Positions 1 to 10,777 of a DNA stretch of 64,000 nt are shown here, piece by piece. Under the pieces are notes generated by a model. That model ran no database searches, was not told where the DNA came from, and worked only from the letters and a program-made list of their open reading frames with translations. The position numbers and the translations under genes are program-made. This DNA is from Chinchilla lanigera. Its lineage: Eukaryota; Chordata; Mammalia; Rodentia; Chinchillidae. Position 1 is the first letter of the stretch. The number at the start of each line of letters is the position of its first letter. The DNA is taken from assembly GCF_000276665.1 (NCBI RefSeq), contig NW_004955423.1:9016394-9080393 (forward strand). Direction: 5' to 3'.

Positions 1-339
1 AAAAAAAAACCAAGCAAAACAAAACAAAACAAAAAGTCCAAAAAAGAAAGAAAGAAGAAAGTCAACCTAAGAGGGAAAGAATAATAAATGCCACGGTGAT
101 GGAGACTGATGTGTTAACAAAATTTCTAAATATGGGTAGGACTAGGGAATGGAAAGAAAGGAAGGGATAAATGTCGCTGGGGTGGAGGGGGAAATACAAC
201 CTAGAAATCATCCTTGGAAAGGGTGTGTTTTGGTCTAAGCCTTGGGCAGTGGAGAAAGATCAAGGCTGCAGAGCCTGGATCTTAGCCTGTAACAACACTG
301 GGTCGTTTCTCCAGTTGTTTTGTAAGGACAGCTGGGGTG

Positions 340-772
340 ACTGTACTGCTGATGTCTAATGGTTTATCGGAAGGAATAGTTAATGCCTAATTTTTTTCTT
401 TTTGACCAATTTTGCATGCTTATACCTGGTAATTTGAACAACCAGTTTGAAGACAACAATATGCAATATAACACCCATTGATGAATTCCTACCATCTTGT
501 CTAGTGAAACTCTGTATCATTTCTAATTTTTTTTGTTTTTATTTTTTATCCTCTTTAATGGTTTGATGACTCTTGCGTTCTTACATCTGCTAATCTGAGC
601 AACTTCGTTGAAGATAACAATATGTAATATAACAACCCCTGTTAATTCCTATCATTTTGTGTTAAAACCCTGTATCATTTTTATTGTTTTTGCTGTGTTT
701 TATTTTTGTCTATGTTGTTGGTATTTTGCTATTATTCTTTTTTTATTATTCTCTTTAAAATAAAAAAGTACC
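340..772 (+). repeat. L1 3' UTR-like repeat with internal dimer (copy 1)
   Basis: Two related sub-units follow each other, about 365-530 and 555-690. Each has a 'ttcttacatctg/gcttatacctg' start, then 'gaagataacaatatg' and 'aattcctatc/accat'. The end is the A-rich terminus 'attctctttaaaataaaaaa'. The same arrangement recurs at 30845-31350 and, reversed, at 33480-33985. The shared 3' terminus and variable 5' ends fit L1 retroposition. Confidence 0.6.
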
Positions 773-784
773 CCTGAATCACAG

Positions 785-935
785 GTTTAGAACGAGGTAG
801 GTAGACCTAGCCTGCGTGACTTAGTGAGACCCTGCCTCAAAATATAAAATTGAAAAAGGGCAGGGGATGTAGCTCAGTGTGAAATGAAAACTCTGGATTC
901 AATCCCTAGTACCACCAAAAACCAAAACCCAAAAA
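785..935 (+). repeat. Composite B1+ID-like SINE, 5'-truncated
   Basis: The B1 3' portion ('gagaccctgcctcaaaat') is followed by an ID-like portion with a pol III A-box-like 'gatgtagctcagtg' and B-box-like 'ggattcaatcccta', then an A-rich tail. This layout matches the 7SL+ID composites at 7549 and 15406. Confidence 0.65.
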
Positions 936-1320
936 CCCAACCGAACAGAAAACCCCAAAACTTTGGATCAGATTATCAGAATGAAATAAGATATAAAATA
1001 TCTGTGGTTTCTCTGTCTTAAGCTATGTTTGATTTGTGGCCTGCTGCTTTTCGGTTGCGTAATTCAACCTAGTGATTTTTGAAGTGGTTTTTAATTTATT
1101 TTTTTAAAATTTCGGTTTCAGTAGTTCCTCGGATCAGAATGCAGTTTTGGTTTCTGTTAAAAGTGGTACTTCTCTCCGGCAAACTGCACGTTCTGTCACA
1201 GACTGGCACAGAACAGACGCATAGCACCCTATCTATAGGGTGCAACTGTTTTATTTTTAAAATACACTAACCCTCATTTATATAAAACGAGATTTGGGGT
1301 AGTCATTATGAAGAACAAAA

Positions 1321-2040
1321 TCACGGTCAAATTCGTGCACAAGCCGCCGTTCCTTTTTCGAACTTCGGCGGTTTCCTTGCTTGGGTTCAGACGAGGGAGC
1401 TCTGGCTCCCCCGAGTGGCTAATACGGAGAAATACAGCCCTCACAGACCGGGCAGTAAAAACGCTAAAATTCAGGTGTGCCTCTCCTAGCGCGATGTTCT
1501 AAGAAATCAGACTCCATCACTGGGAGGATACGAATTTAAAATAAAATGAGGAGATGTGAAAGACTTAAAAAAGCTGAAATTGGGAAACCAGTTTAGGAAA
1601 TGGATTTTTTCCCCTCGTTGCTGAAAACTGGTGAATTCAGATTGCCCGGGATTTGGGGGGCAGTAGAACCGATGCCAGGGCGACACCTGGTGGGCTCCTT
1701 CTGCTATTGTCACGATATTCTGCAATCCCTTCACTTGCTCATCCTGGCGCTCAAGGCTTCCCTCTGCCTTTTGTCATTACCCCTGTATCTTAAAGCGAAA
1801 TGTGCAGGGGATATTCCTTTCTACACACAAACCCCACGCCGCCTGTGTGAGTCCCGATCTCCAGGTGCGCTACTCATCGTCACCTACGGGATTTCATAAA
1901 CATGGTAATGGGAGGGTGAGCGGCTGGGAAGGAGGGAGTGGGCAGGACGCCGCCTCGATGGGGATGTAATTGGTGTCCGGACGAGTGGGCAGCAAGTTTA
2001 CACGGCCCTGGGTCTGAGTTCTGTGGCGGGGTGTGTGCGG
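1321..2040. promoter_or_regulatory. CpG-rich patch inside an MCOLN2 intron
   Basis: I count 37 CpG dinucleotides in these 720 bases, several in clusters (for example seven in 1321-1380 and five in 1921-1980). That is far above the CpG-poor background further right. No exon, SINE or LTR explains it. It could be an intronic enhancer, an alternative promoter or an old GC-rich insertion; direction is unknown. Confidence 0.4.
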
Positions 2041-2755
2041 CTTCTCAGGCCTACAGAAGAGATAGGTGGAGGGTGGGACTTTCCTAGCCAGGTTGGTGGG
2101 GCAACTTTCTGGGCTAGTATTTTCCAAGGCCGGGTTGGGGAGATGTTCTTGTAGGGTAATATAATGTCAACAGAGTGAAAAAACTATTTCTATGTTTAGC
2201 AGGGCTAGTTCATTTCTAGGTTCGTTGGTTTCCTCTCTGTAAATAAGGCCCAATACAAACAAAGGTAGAGGTTTTTGTCCTACAGGCCAGGAAGGAAGGT
2301 ACCAGATGCTGTCTTTGCATTTCCTACGATTGTCAATCCCATCTTTCCAAGAATGGCCTCTCTTTCCTCTGCTCCAGTCCACAGGCCTATGTGGAGGGGC
2401 TCTTGTATTTTGGGAGAGCTAAATCCCTATGCTACTTACAATTGGGTGGTATTTCACAATAAATTTCTTGAATATAAAATAGCAGGGTAATGCAGGCCCT
2501 GGCCTTCCCAGTTCTGTGGCAGCGCTGTGGGTTACACTACTAGCAGCTAAGCCACCTGACCGTGAGTATTGTCTGCTGTCAGTCACTCAGTCAGTGTTCC
2601 CGCACCTTGGCATTATTCCCCCCAAAGACACTCTGCTCCTTCTCTTGCATGCCTTCCCTGCCGAGGTAGCCCTGTGGCACCCTCCCACCTTGACTCCTCT
2701 CTGATGGTCACCTCTCCCCAGTCCAGCTTCCGCTTCTCCGGCTTTTCTTCTTGTC

Positions 2756-3134
2756 AAGGTTACTCTTCTCTCCTTGATTGCTGAGAAAAAATACCCAATG
2801 CCCAAAATTAAGGAAGGAAAGGTTTATTTAGCTTACAGTTTGTGGAGGTTTCAGTCCATACTTGGCTGGCTCCAAGGCAGAGTGGCACATGGCAGAGGGC
2901 TACAGCTCATGGAGGCAAAAGACAGCAAAAGCAGCAAATGCAAAAAGGGAGGAGCGGCATCGGGGTGAGCAGCCTCTTTCCCTTCCTTATATTGTATGCA
3001 AACTACCCATCCCAGGGCGGGTGTAGCGCTCACACCCGTAGTCCCAGCACTGGACTGTGGATCAATCATAAATCCAGAAGCCCGCCCCATGACTGCATGA
3101 GGCTTTGGGGGACATCCAGACACAAACCATAACA
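2756..3134 (-). mobile_element. MaLR/ERVL-type solo LTR, antisense
   Basis: On the minus strand the element has the usual 3' part: an 'aataaacctttcct' poly(A) region followed by a 'gggtattttttctcagcaatca' type terminus, seen here reversed at 2776-2830. The other end reads 'ccagacacaaaccataaca'. The layout matches the LTR at 23023-23400. No internal retroviral sequence adjoins it, so it is a solo LTR. Confidence 0.6.
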
Positions 3135-3621
3135 CTTCTCCACCTGGTTCCTGAGCTCATCTCTTTGAATTCTCAAACATAGCTGCTTCCAAGCCCGCTG
3201 GTTCTAAGTGGTTGTCCACACCTATGGCTTCAGCTACAACCAGGTCATCTTCTCCTGTCTAGATTGTCCAGACTGAACTCATTTTACCCAGACAGAACCC
3301 TAGGAGTCGTTCTTGGGTGTTTCTACCCCCAGGTCCCTTGGCAAGCAGGCTTGGACCCATACTTTCACCTCTCCAAACCCCGCGCCGCCTCCTGCTCTGC
3401 CTCTAGTGTGGCTCAGCCCTCCGGATGGGCTCAGTAGACCACTCGGTGGTCCCCCTGGGTTCTACTGAAGCCCTTCTCCTACTGTGAGCACACTACATGG
3501 TTTGCAGAATGCAGGTGCTGTGCGTTAACACTGCTCAGGGCCCTGCGGGGAGGTGGACATGGAAACTCAACTGGAGAACCACTGAATGTTTGCTGCTGCT
3601 TTCCTGCGGCTGTTTCCAGTG

Positions 3622-3735
3622 CTTTGCACGGGTGAGCTTGAGAAACCCTCACACCAGCCCTGTGACACACGCTTCATGACTGTTATTCTCCCCCTTTCAG
3701 AGGAGCAAGCTGAGACTCAGAGCTCACGCAGCTTC
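3622..3735 (-). repeat. MIR-like fragment
   Basis: The series 'ccctcacaccagccctgtga', 'ctgttattctccccctttca' and 'gaggagcaagctgagactca' follows the usual diverged MIR 3' series (low-count intervals, 'tcctcacaacaaccctgtga' and 'gaaactgaggctcag'). It is an ancient SINE relic. Confidence 0.5.
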
Positions 3736-4731
3736 TCCACACTCCAGCTCCGGGGGCCACGTCCCCTCCCGATGCGTACCGTGTCTGTGTCTATTCTCCG
3801 GCAGGGCCATCTGGGCGGCATCCTCGTGAGGGCAGTGGCCGCATGCAGTGACAGGGAAGTGGTTGTGCAGCTAGGAGCAAGATGGGAGGGGCTTACAGGA
3901 GGTGGCAGTCGGGGAACGTTTTGCTGAGATGAGGAATTTTCAGTCTGAAACTTGAGGTTGAAAACAAATAATCTCAGCATATATGTATGGAGGAGAGGTG
4001 CAGTGCGGGCAGAGGGACCAGCCTGGGCACAGCCTCTGCAGCGAGGACAGGGAGGGAGGGAGCAAGACCAGTGTGGCCGCAGCGTGGAGCAGGTGGGAGC
4101 GGGGCAGGAGAGCGGAGGCTGCACCTCGGGGCGGACAGGTGCTCCCAGGGGGTCCGGAGCAGCTCTGGACCAGCTACATCTCCCTTGGTTTCTGTGCTGC
4201 TGTGAGTTCCAAAAGAACCAGCTCATAACAGCTCTCTTTCCCTTGCAAGACTGTTTCTCTTATAAATTGTCACTTTCTGCTGGGAACATGCTGGCGAGAA
4301 GCAGAAGTGAGGCCACAGAAGACAGTGGCGTCTGATCCGCCCTCTTAGGAATGGCAAACGGATTCCTGCGCTTTGCTGTGGGCGGCTTAGTGAGTTGCTC
4401 CTTTCGTCCATTTGGAATGAAGTGCAGACCGAGCATCTTCTGTTGAATTGTACACCACATGTTTATACACACTCACTGGTGCTTTTACTAATAGTTTTTA
4501 AATGCGTGACTCTTCACATCAGGGGATGTTTTCCCTTATTTATAGACTTCTAAATGAATGCAGTATGATTCCTTTCTGATACTGGCTGTTGTATTTTGAC
4601 AAGAGACAAAACATTTTTTTTTCATTTGAACTTCCTTTTAGTTAGCCAGTTTAGCTTGGAAATTATTCTCAAATAACATTTCTCATGGAAATTATCCTTG
4701 TGCTTACCATTTTCACTCTTTTGTTCTTCAG

Positions 4732-4844
4732 CTCAGAAAAACACTCAGTATGTCCTGGTGTTCGACGCATTCGTCATCTTGGTTTGCTTGGCATCTCTGG
4801 TTCTGTGCACGAGATCCATTGTCCTTGCTCTAAGGTTACGGAAG
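4732..4844 (+). CDS. MCOLN2: MCOLN2 exon encoding TM2
   Basis: The acceptor is 'ttgttcttcag' and the donor 'AAG|gtaact'. The exon opens with the last two bases of a split codon, then 37 whole codons. The product starts AQKNTQYVLVFDAFVILV and ends ALRLRK. The hydrophobic run covering most of it is transmembrane helix 2, and the ALRLRK end is the basic cytosolic S2-S3 side. The preceding split codon depends on an exon outside the window. In human TRPML2 this exon follows the luminal domain. Two forward ORFs cross this exon, but only the frame of the SAQKN reading matches the family; the other is a shadow. Confidence 0.95.
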
Positions 4845-5413
4845 GTAACTGTGTTTCATTTTTCCCTCCCCTTTGGGCCTGGACCTGTAGTTTGACCAAA
4901 GAGTGGACTGCTGGTGTTGGGCCTCCCTGACCTCCTGACTCAATCAGATTCATTTGAGTGATGGACCCTATGAGGTTTAGTACATCAGTCCAGGCTCTGG
5001 CTAGTCAGGTGGAACAAGATAACTACCCTGCTTACAACGGAGCTAGCAAACATGGACGGCACAGTGGTGAATTCTCAAGCTTTTGGATGTTTCCGGAATA
5101 AATGAAACCCTGTCAAATTCAGGAGCATTCTTACAAATAGAGTAATGCCATGTATGCATTTTAAAATTCATCTTCAAGTTAGAGCTCCTTTTGACAAGGA
5201 AGCATGGTAATTGAGTTATAATGAAGCATAAACTACTTTATTCTACTTTTTAAATAGCTAAAAAATTCTCCGCTGAGTTTCAGGTTACCTTTTTGCCCTC
5301 AGGGTTCTTATGAATATATATTCTAGCTGCTCATGCATCTCATTCTGGCTTGTGACATGTGTGTAAATGTCCACTGGGGTCAAGGGAGCGAAGAAGTCCT
5401 TGTGGTCCCATTC

Positions 5414-5545
5414 GTGAACTGAGGAAATAGGGCCGGGGATATAGCTCAGTGGCTCAAGCCTCTGCCTGGCAAGTGCAGGGTCCTGAGTTCAATTCCTGGT
5501 ACCAAAAAAAAAAAAAAAAAAAAAAAAAGTGAACTGAGGAAATAG
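5414..5545 (+). mobile_element. ID-type SINE with 17-bp target-site duplication
   Basis: The tRNA-like body starts 'ggccggggatatagctcagt' and carries a B-box 'gagttcaattcc', then 'tggtacc' and a pure A tail of about 25. It is flanked by exact 17-bp repeats 'gtgaactgaggaaatag' at 5414-5430 and 5529-5545. The intact duplication indicates a fairly recent L1-mediated insertion in the MCOLN2 sense direction. Confidence 0.92.
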
Positions 5546-5684
5546 CTTGTGCTCTGTTATTTTTTATCTTGATTTCTGCCACCTCACGTTGTAAATACCC
5601 ACCTCTCTTCCCTGCCCTCCAATCCTCTTGATACTCTGCATCCAAGGTTAGGGTCGCATGACTGTCAAATTGGGGGGGACAACA

Positions 5685-5870
5685 ATGGGAGCACAGACTC
5701 TGGAGCCAGGCTGCTGAGGCTCAGGTCCTTCCAGGCTTAGCCTCTCTGTGTCTCAGTTCCCTCGTCTTGAAGACAGAGTGAACAGTACCTAGGTCAGGGG
5801 GTGGTCACCAGCTTGAGTAAGCTGGTCCTATGCCAAGTATTTGGAACACACTGTATTAGTATTCTGACAA
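5685..5870 (+). repeat. MIR SINE relic
   Basis: The order 'gcacagactctggagccagg', 'gcctctctgtgtctcagttc' and 'gtgaacagtacctaggtcag' follows the MIR core and 3' region in the sense direction. It is diverged and lacks visible target-site duplications. Confidence 0.7.
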
Positions 5871-6123
5871 GACTCTGGAGGGGGCAGCTATATGCATTTA
5901 ATGTTTGGGTTAATGTAGGCACTCACATACTCGCCTCCTGCTGGGCTAGATGACAGACAGGGAAAAGTGTATTGCTTATTGCCCCCCTGCGAATAGACTT
6001 ACCAGTTGGAAAAGGCAATGCCACGTCATTTCATGGGCTGAAGCACCGTGTTGCACCAGTCTTCTCCTGCCAGGAGGAGGAGAAGAGGTTAGTAAGAAAT
6101 ACTTTGTTCCATGTTTGCTGTAG

Positions 6124-6273
6124 AGATTTCTAGATTTCTTCCTGGAGAAGTACAGGAGACACGTGTGTGATGCTGACCAATGGGAGTTCGTCAATGGATG
6201 GTATGTCCTGGTGATCATCAGCGACCTGATGACCATAGTCGGATCCATCTTAAAAATGGAAATCAAAGCAAAG
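6124..6273 (+). CDS. MCOLN2: MCOLN2 exon encoding S2-S3 linker and TM3
   Basis: The acceptor is 'gtttgctgtag' and the donor 'AAG|gtgagg'. The exon has 50 whole codons, phase 0 on both sides. The product starts RFLDFFLEKYRRHVCDADQ, the cytosolic S2-S3 linker with a basic RR pair, and continues through EFVNGWYVLVIISDLMTIVG, transmembrane helix 3, to KMEIKAK. The DQWEF-NGWY signature is shared by mucolipins; the preceding VCDADQ reads as TRPML2. The exon is intact with no stop or frameshift. Confidence 0.96.
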
Positions 6274-7875
6274 GTGAGGGCCGCCCGCTTACAGCCTTTT
6301 GTGTTTCAATTCAGCCAGATGAGCTCTGGCACCTTAAGATGTAAAATCCTGAGGAAGACTAGGTTGGTTCTCTGTTGTCTCTTCTCACACCCATGCGCAT
6401 GAGTGGATGTGCTTCCTTGAGAAGCGGGGAAGGAAGTGGGTGTGTTGGGGAAGGTGCTGTCCCCATCACTACCCTCCGGGAAATTTGGCAGCATCTTCAG
6501 AACGGTAACTGCAGTTTGACAAAATTGTTGCTGGGCTTCTTAAATTGCAAAAAGGAGCAACTGACCCGGAAATCCATCGCTTCTCCTGAGCGTGCATCAG
6601 GACTCAGTCGTGCCCCTTGGGTCCCCTGGTGGATATGCGGAGGTCAGGAACGCTTGAGTGCCTGGCGTGTTGCATGGATGTGTTGACTTTATCCTCACTA
6701 GGCCACTGCTCCTCTAGCACTTACTTGTTCTCCCCTGGGCTCTGTGCTGCTGTCAGTCTCAGCAAGTGGACCTCCCCGATGCCGAAGCACCTCCTTCTCC
6801 TTCTGGCTGCCTCTGGCTGTGTCATGATGCTGCCTGTCCTGCCTGCACTGCCGCTGCAGCCTCCCGTGGGTTCCCATCTTTAGCTCTGTCCTCCAGATCC
6901 GTGCACTCAGCTGCCTTAGTGATTTTTCTACTGTCAGCCCCCTTTCTACCTCTGCGACCTACTGTGGGGGAAGCGGCCTCCCTTCAGCATGGCGCCGGGG
7001 TCCTCCTCAACTGCTCCGTCTCAGGCTCTTCCTCCTACTCCTCCCCCGGGTCTGACAGCCACTGTCCTTCCAGGACAACTTGAAGTTCTCAGCCTTGTGC
7101 CCCTCTTCAGCTTTTGTCTGCTTCCCCTGCAGCTTCCTCCTGCCTGTCATGTAGGCAAGGCTCTGCAAGTGCCTCAACCGTGGGAAGCGGGCATGCATCT
7201 GTCATTGCTCCCCATGTATTGTGTTAGCCTCCTGTCTGTGTGCTTGTCTTCTCCTCCTGACCTAGCATTCCTTGTGAGCAGGTGCTGTGTTAGGAAGTCA
7301 TGTTGGAGCTTGCCTTCAGAAGCAGCTGAATAGTGCTGCTTGGTCTTTAACGAACAGGATGAGCTTTTTTTTTTTTTTTTAATGTCAGTGGTAAATGCAA
7401 TTTCAATTACAGGATATCATCTGGAAAAAAAAAATCAGTTCAACAAATTAAAATAGTAAAAGGAAATAAGATGCACACATTTGGAACTGTGTTCTCTATC
7501 TTCTTCTTTGTCTTAAAAAAATAATTCTTAGCAACTGCTAGACTTGGTGGCCATCTGATGGAGTCCCAGCACTCTGGGAGGCTGAGTCAGGAGGAGGGCA
7601 AACCCAGCCTGGACAACTTAGCAATTTTGCAGGACCCTGTCTCAAAATACAATATAAAAATGGCTGGGAATGTAGCTTGGTGCAAAAGCCCTGGTTTTAA
7701 TCCCCACTACTGTAAAACAAGTTAGCAAACAACAACAAAACAAAACCCCTTCGTACCCATTCTTTCTAAACCATAATGTGGTTTCTAAATCACTTTCTAA
7801 ACCATAAAGTGAGGTAAATAAGGTGAGTGGAGTAGAATATGTTACTCATCCATCTTTTTCTTCTTCCTTCCTTAG
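6274..7875 (+). other. MCOLN2: MCOLN2 intron (1602 bp)
   Basis: It starts 'gtgagg' and ends 'cttccttccttag'. The part 6600-7330 is fairly GC-rich and has several long but unsupported open frames. Nothing in it looks like a mucolipin or other known exon. A composite SINE lies at 7549-7735. Confidence 0.85.
7549..7735 (+). repeat. Composite B1+ID-like SINE
   Basis: A B1-type (7SL-derived) half, 'cccagcactctgggaggctg' to 'gaccctgtctcaaaatacaa', is joined to an ID-like half beginning 'ggctgggaatgtagcttggt' and ending 'ttttaatccccactactgta'. An A-rich tail follows. This 7SL+ID arrangement is known as B1-dID in non-murid rodents. Confidence 0.7.
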
Positions 7876-7977
7876 AATCTCACAAATTATGATCTCTGCA
7901 GCATTTTGCTTGGGACGTCTACACTCTTTGTTTGGGTTGGAGTCATCAGATACCTGGGTTATTTCCAAGCATATAAC
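7876..7977 (+). CDS. MCOLN2: MCOLN2 exon encoding TM4
   Basis: The acceptor is 'cttccttccttag' and the donor 'AAC|gtaagc'. It has 34 whole codons, phase 0. The product runs [20 protein letters not shown] to YLGYFQAYN. It covers transmembrane helix 4 and the start of the S4-S5 linker region. It retains a single arginine in the RYLGYF end rather than a voltage-sensor ladder, as expected for TRP channels. Confidence 0.96.
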
Positions 7978-8098
7978 GTAAGCACTTGCCACTGGGAAGC
8001 ACGTCATGATGGAGACCCATTTCTTCCTCAGGTTCTCAAAGCTACATTTCATTCCCCCATTCAAGAAATAAGAAATAAGAAATTCTTATTTCTTTCAG
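7978..8098 (+). other. MCOLN2: MCOLN2 mini-intron (121 bp)
   Basis: It runs from 'gtaagc' to 'atttctttcag', the shortest intron in the window. A 12-bp inverted repeat lies in its polypyrimidine region (8070-8094). A forward frame stays open across the exon-intron border, but the intron is not needed for the mucolipin reading. Confidence 0.93.
8070..8094 (+). other. Inverted repeat at an MCOLN2 3' splice site
   Basis: The arms 'aagaaataagaa' (8070-8081) and 'ttcttatttctt' (8083-8094) are perfect complements separated by one base. The right arm is the polypyrimidine tract, four bases before the exon (8099). In RNA it could fold over the splice acceptor; a loop would need to open at least three bases. 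Confidence 0.7.
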
Positions 8099-8221
8099 GT
8101 GCTCATATTAACAATGCGAGCTTCTCTGCCAAAAGTTCTCCGGTTCTGTGCCTGTGCTGGCATGATTTATCTGGGCTACACGTTCTGTGGCTGGATTGTT
8201 TTGGGACCATACCATGACAAG
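8099..8221 (+). CDS. MCOLN2: MCOLN2 exon encoding S4-S5 linker and TM5
   Basis: The acceptor is 'tttctttcag' and the donor 'AAG|gtgcgt'. It has 41 whole codons, phase 0. The product starts [20 protein letters not shown], the S4-S5 linker and start of helix 5, then [20 protein letters not shown]. The CACAGMIYL stretch of helix 5 is where the TRPML3 varitint-waddler proline substitution maps in the paralogue. In human TRPML2 the LTM..SLPKV stretch carries Q where this sequence has R (LTMRAS), by my recollection. Confidence 0.96.
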
Positions 8222-9715
8222 GTGCGTAGCACTGATTTTCCTTTCTGTACAGCGGGCACTGGGACCCTTTTAGTGGGTTTCTAGCGCTACCTTCTTTGCA
8301 CTTAATCTAAGGAAGCAAATATCTTTATCTCGGTGTTTTTCTTTTCCTCTTCGGGATATTAAAGTGATTTTAAGATACTGAAACAATGGCAGGCAATTGG
8401 AAAGCGCATGTCAGAGTTGTCTGGGCCTGACTTAGGGGTCACACATGCACCCAGCTGATCATCAGATGAGAAATATTTGGGCAGAAGATCACTATAGTAA
8501 AAAGTAAAAATTAATTGAGGGAAATTATTACAAAAAGTCTCTCTAGTTTAAAGTGTAAAGGTTTTCAGCCAAGCTAGTTAAAGAGACTGAAGGTGGGTGA
8601 AGACTTCCTGAGATGACCGTTTCATTGCTGGTTGTAATGAAAGCATATCTTGTCATAGGGGGTTTCAATAATGTTATCATCATTGTTCCTTATTAAAGGT
8701 CAGAATGAGCTTAGATATAATAAATATAATAAATTTGCTCGCTGGGTAATTCAGGAAATGAAATGACCTACGTAGGTCTCGTTCTCAGCCAACAAAAGTA
8801 AAAGGACTTATTTTACCACATTGTTTTTCACCCATGGACCTGTGGCCATTGGAACAAAAGAAACAAACAAACAAAAATAACAGCAGCTAACGCTTACAGC
8901 TTCCCTGTTAAACATTACGCTGAACATTTCTGCATTCGCTCTCATTTCTTCCCCGCAACTCCCCAGAGAGTCTTTGGGTGCTCTGCAAGGAGAGAAGAGG
9001 TGAAAAATGCAGAAGATCGCCTTCAAATTTGTGTAACACTTCAACCCTAAATTGAACTGTTTTGACCTTGATAGCGGCGTTATCCAAAATATATGATCAA
9101 ATCTGATTTGCAAACTGTTCGTGAAGGGTGCTACCCATGTGCCCCAAACCTTCCTCTGGCCCCAGTAAAAGAAACCCCAGTGACCCAGCAGGCCCTAGCT
9201 TTTTTCTCTTTCTGTCACGTTTAAAACGGCCACAGAGAATTATGGTTCGAAACGCCATATAATTAACAGTGATGGACCCCGGGTTAATAGTAAATCTTAG
9301 TAAATTTATTGCTTTTCAAATCCATGTCACTGCTTTGAAGGTGACTCTAGTAAGAATTGTTCCTTGATAAGATATTTCTGAGCTGGAGAACTTGCTGTCT
9401 TAACACTGAGGAAAATGTACCATTTTTCTTCCTTCTTTCCTCCTACTTTAAAAGCTTCTCTGCTTCTTTGTCACTAGAGGGCAGTGTTGCACCATGTGGT
9501 GTAAGTAGGAATCCAAGGATCTTGCTTTAGGTTAATTGTCTGAAAGACTTCAGGACAAGTTGTCCTGTATCCTGGACACCTCCTTCCTGTCTCTCTCAGC
9601 GCATCATTATTCTGAAAGGTTCTCAGTTACCTTTGCTTGAATTTTACTAAATGGCTGCCATTTTGAAAGTGCTATTTGTTAGGTATGGTGTTCAAATTCT
9701 TTATCTCCCTTGTTG

Positions 9716-10085
9716 TGTTAACTCTCATCAGTCAGCTTTCCATCACTGTGTCAAAATACGTATCTGAATCAACTTTGAAGCAGGAAAGTGTATTTAAGCT
9801 TACGGTTTCAGAGGTTTTGGTCCATGGTCACTTGGCTTCACTATCTTTGGGCCTGTGTCAAGTGTATCATGGAGGGAGATCTGTTCACCTCCTGGCAACT
9901 GAGAAGGAAAGAGGAGAATAGGAAGAGGATGGGGTTCCAACTACCCCTCCAAGGACATCTGTGATGACCTGACTTCCTCCTACCAAGATGTCACTTCCTG
10001 AAGATCCCATCACTCTCCACTAATGCCACAAGCAGGAGACTAAAGTGTATGGGACTTTGGAGGACTTTGAGATTCAAACTACTAA
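9716..10085 (-). mobile_element. MaLR/ERVL-type solo LTR, antisense
   Basis: 'tcagtcagctttccatcact' then 'cagaggttttggtccatggt' at the left and 'ggactttgagattcaaacta' at the right give the same layout as the antisense LTR at 23023-23400. It is more diverged, and I see no clear target-site duplication. Confidence 0.6.
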
Positions 10086-10777
10086 ACCTTTCCTCCACTT
10101 TCCTCTGGGAAAATATCATTATCCTTTTACAGAAAATAAGAACTTTAATATTGAATGATTTTTTGAGATTACCTAGATGGTAAATGGCAAATGGCAAAAA
10201 TGGTATTCAAATTGCAGTCTGCCTCACCTCAGTGTGCATGCTTTGACCGATAACCACTAAAGTTTTTCTTGGAATTCTCTAAAGCACATAATTGCAAAAG
10301 AACATTTAGTTTGACCCAAGAAACAGGACGGTATTTCCAGATCAACTGTGAGAGGCAACTCACCTAATGAGTCTTACTTTTTTGGGGGCATGTATCAAGA
10401 TCACCTAGTGCAAAATGAGGTTATTTGCTCCGGGAGCCTGGTTGCATTTCCATATGTTCAGTTTTGTACTTTCAAATGGTCTAGGTGAACGAGGTTCCTC
10501 TGGGCAAGCACTGTCCAATAAAAGTATAATGTGAGCTACAAATGGGAGGTTTGTGCATACTTTAAAGTATTCGAGGAGCCACATTAAAAAATAATGAAGA
10601 AACAGATGAAATTGATTTTAATTATGTATTTTATTAAGCCTAGTATAGCCAAAATACTACCTCAGCATGTAAGCAGTGTAAAATATTAAGATTTTTTACA
10701 TTCTTGGGGGGATGGTACTAAGTCTTTGAAATCTGGTGACTTATTTTATCTTCACAGCACATCTCAAGTTAGACGAG

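Larger units (their letters stand above)
1..4731 (+). other. MCOLN2: MCOLN2 intron (3' part) upstream of the TM2 exon
   Basis: No coding exon is recognisable here. The stretch opens with an A-rich tract (1-60). It holds an L1 3' UTR-like fragment, a SINE 3' fragment, a CpG-rich patch, an antisense LTR and a MIR-like fragment, each listed separately. Between about 2100 and 2750, and between 3740 and 4700, I see no further interpretable feature. The 3' splice site at 4730/4731 ends it. Confidence 0.7.
4845..6123 (+). other. MCOLN2: MCOLN2 intron (1279 bp)
   Basis: It starts with 'gtaact' and ends 'gtttgctgtag'. It contains an ID-type SINE (5431-5528) with target-site duplications and a MIR-like relic. 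Nothing else is recognisable. Confidence 0.85.

Noticed and set aside
1..4731. Search for earlier MCOLN2 exons (luminal domain, TM1)
   Set aside because: No reading frame with AG/GT borders matches mucolipin sequence. Frames such as 1600-1899 or 3952-4335 show no family residues.
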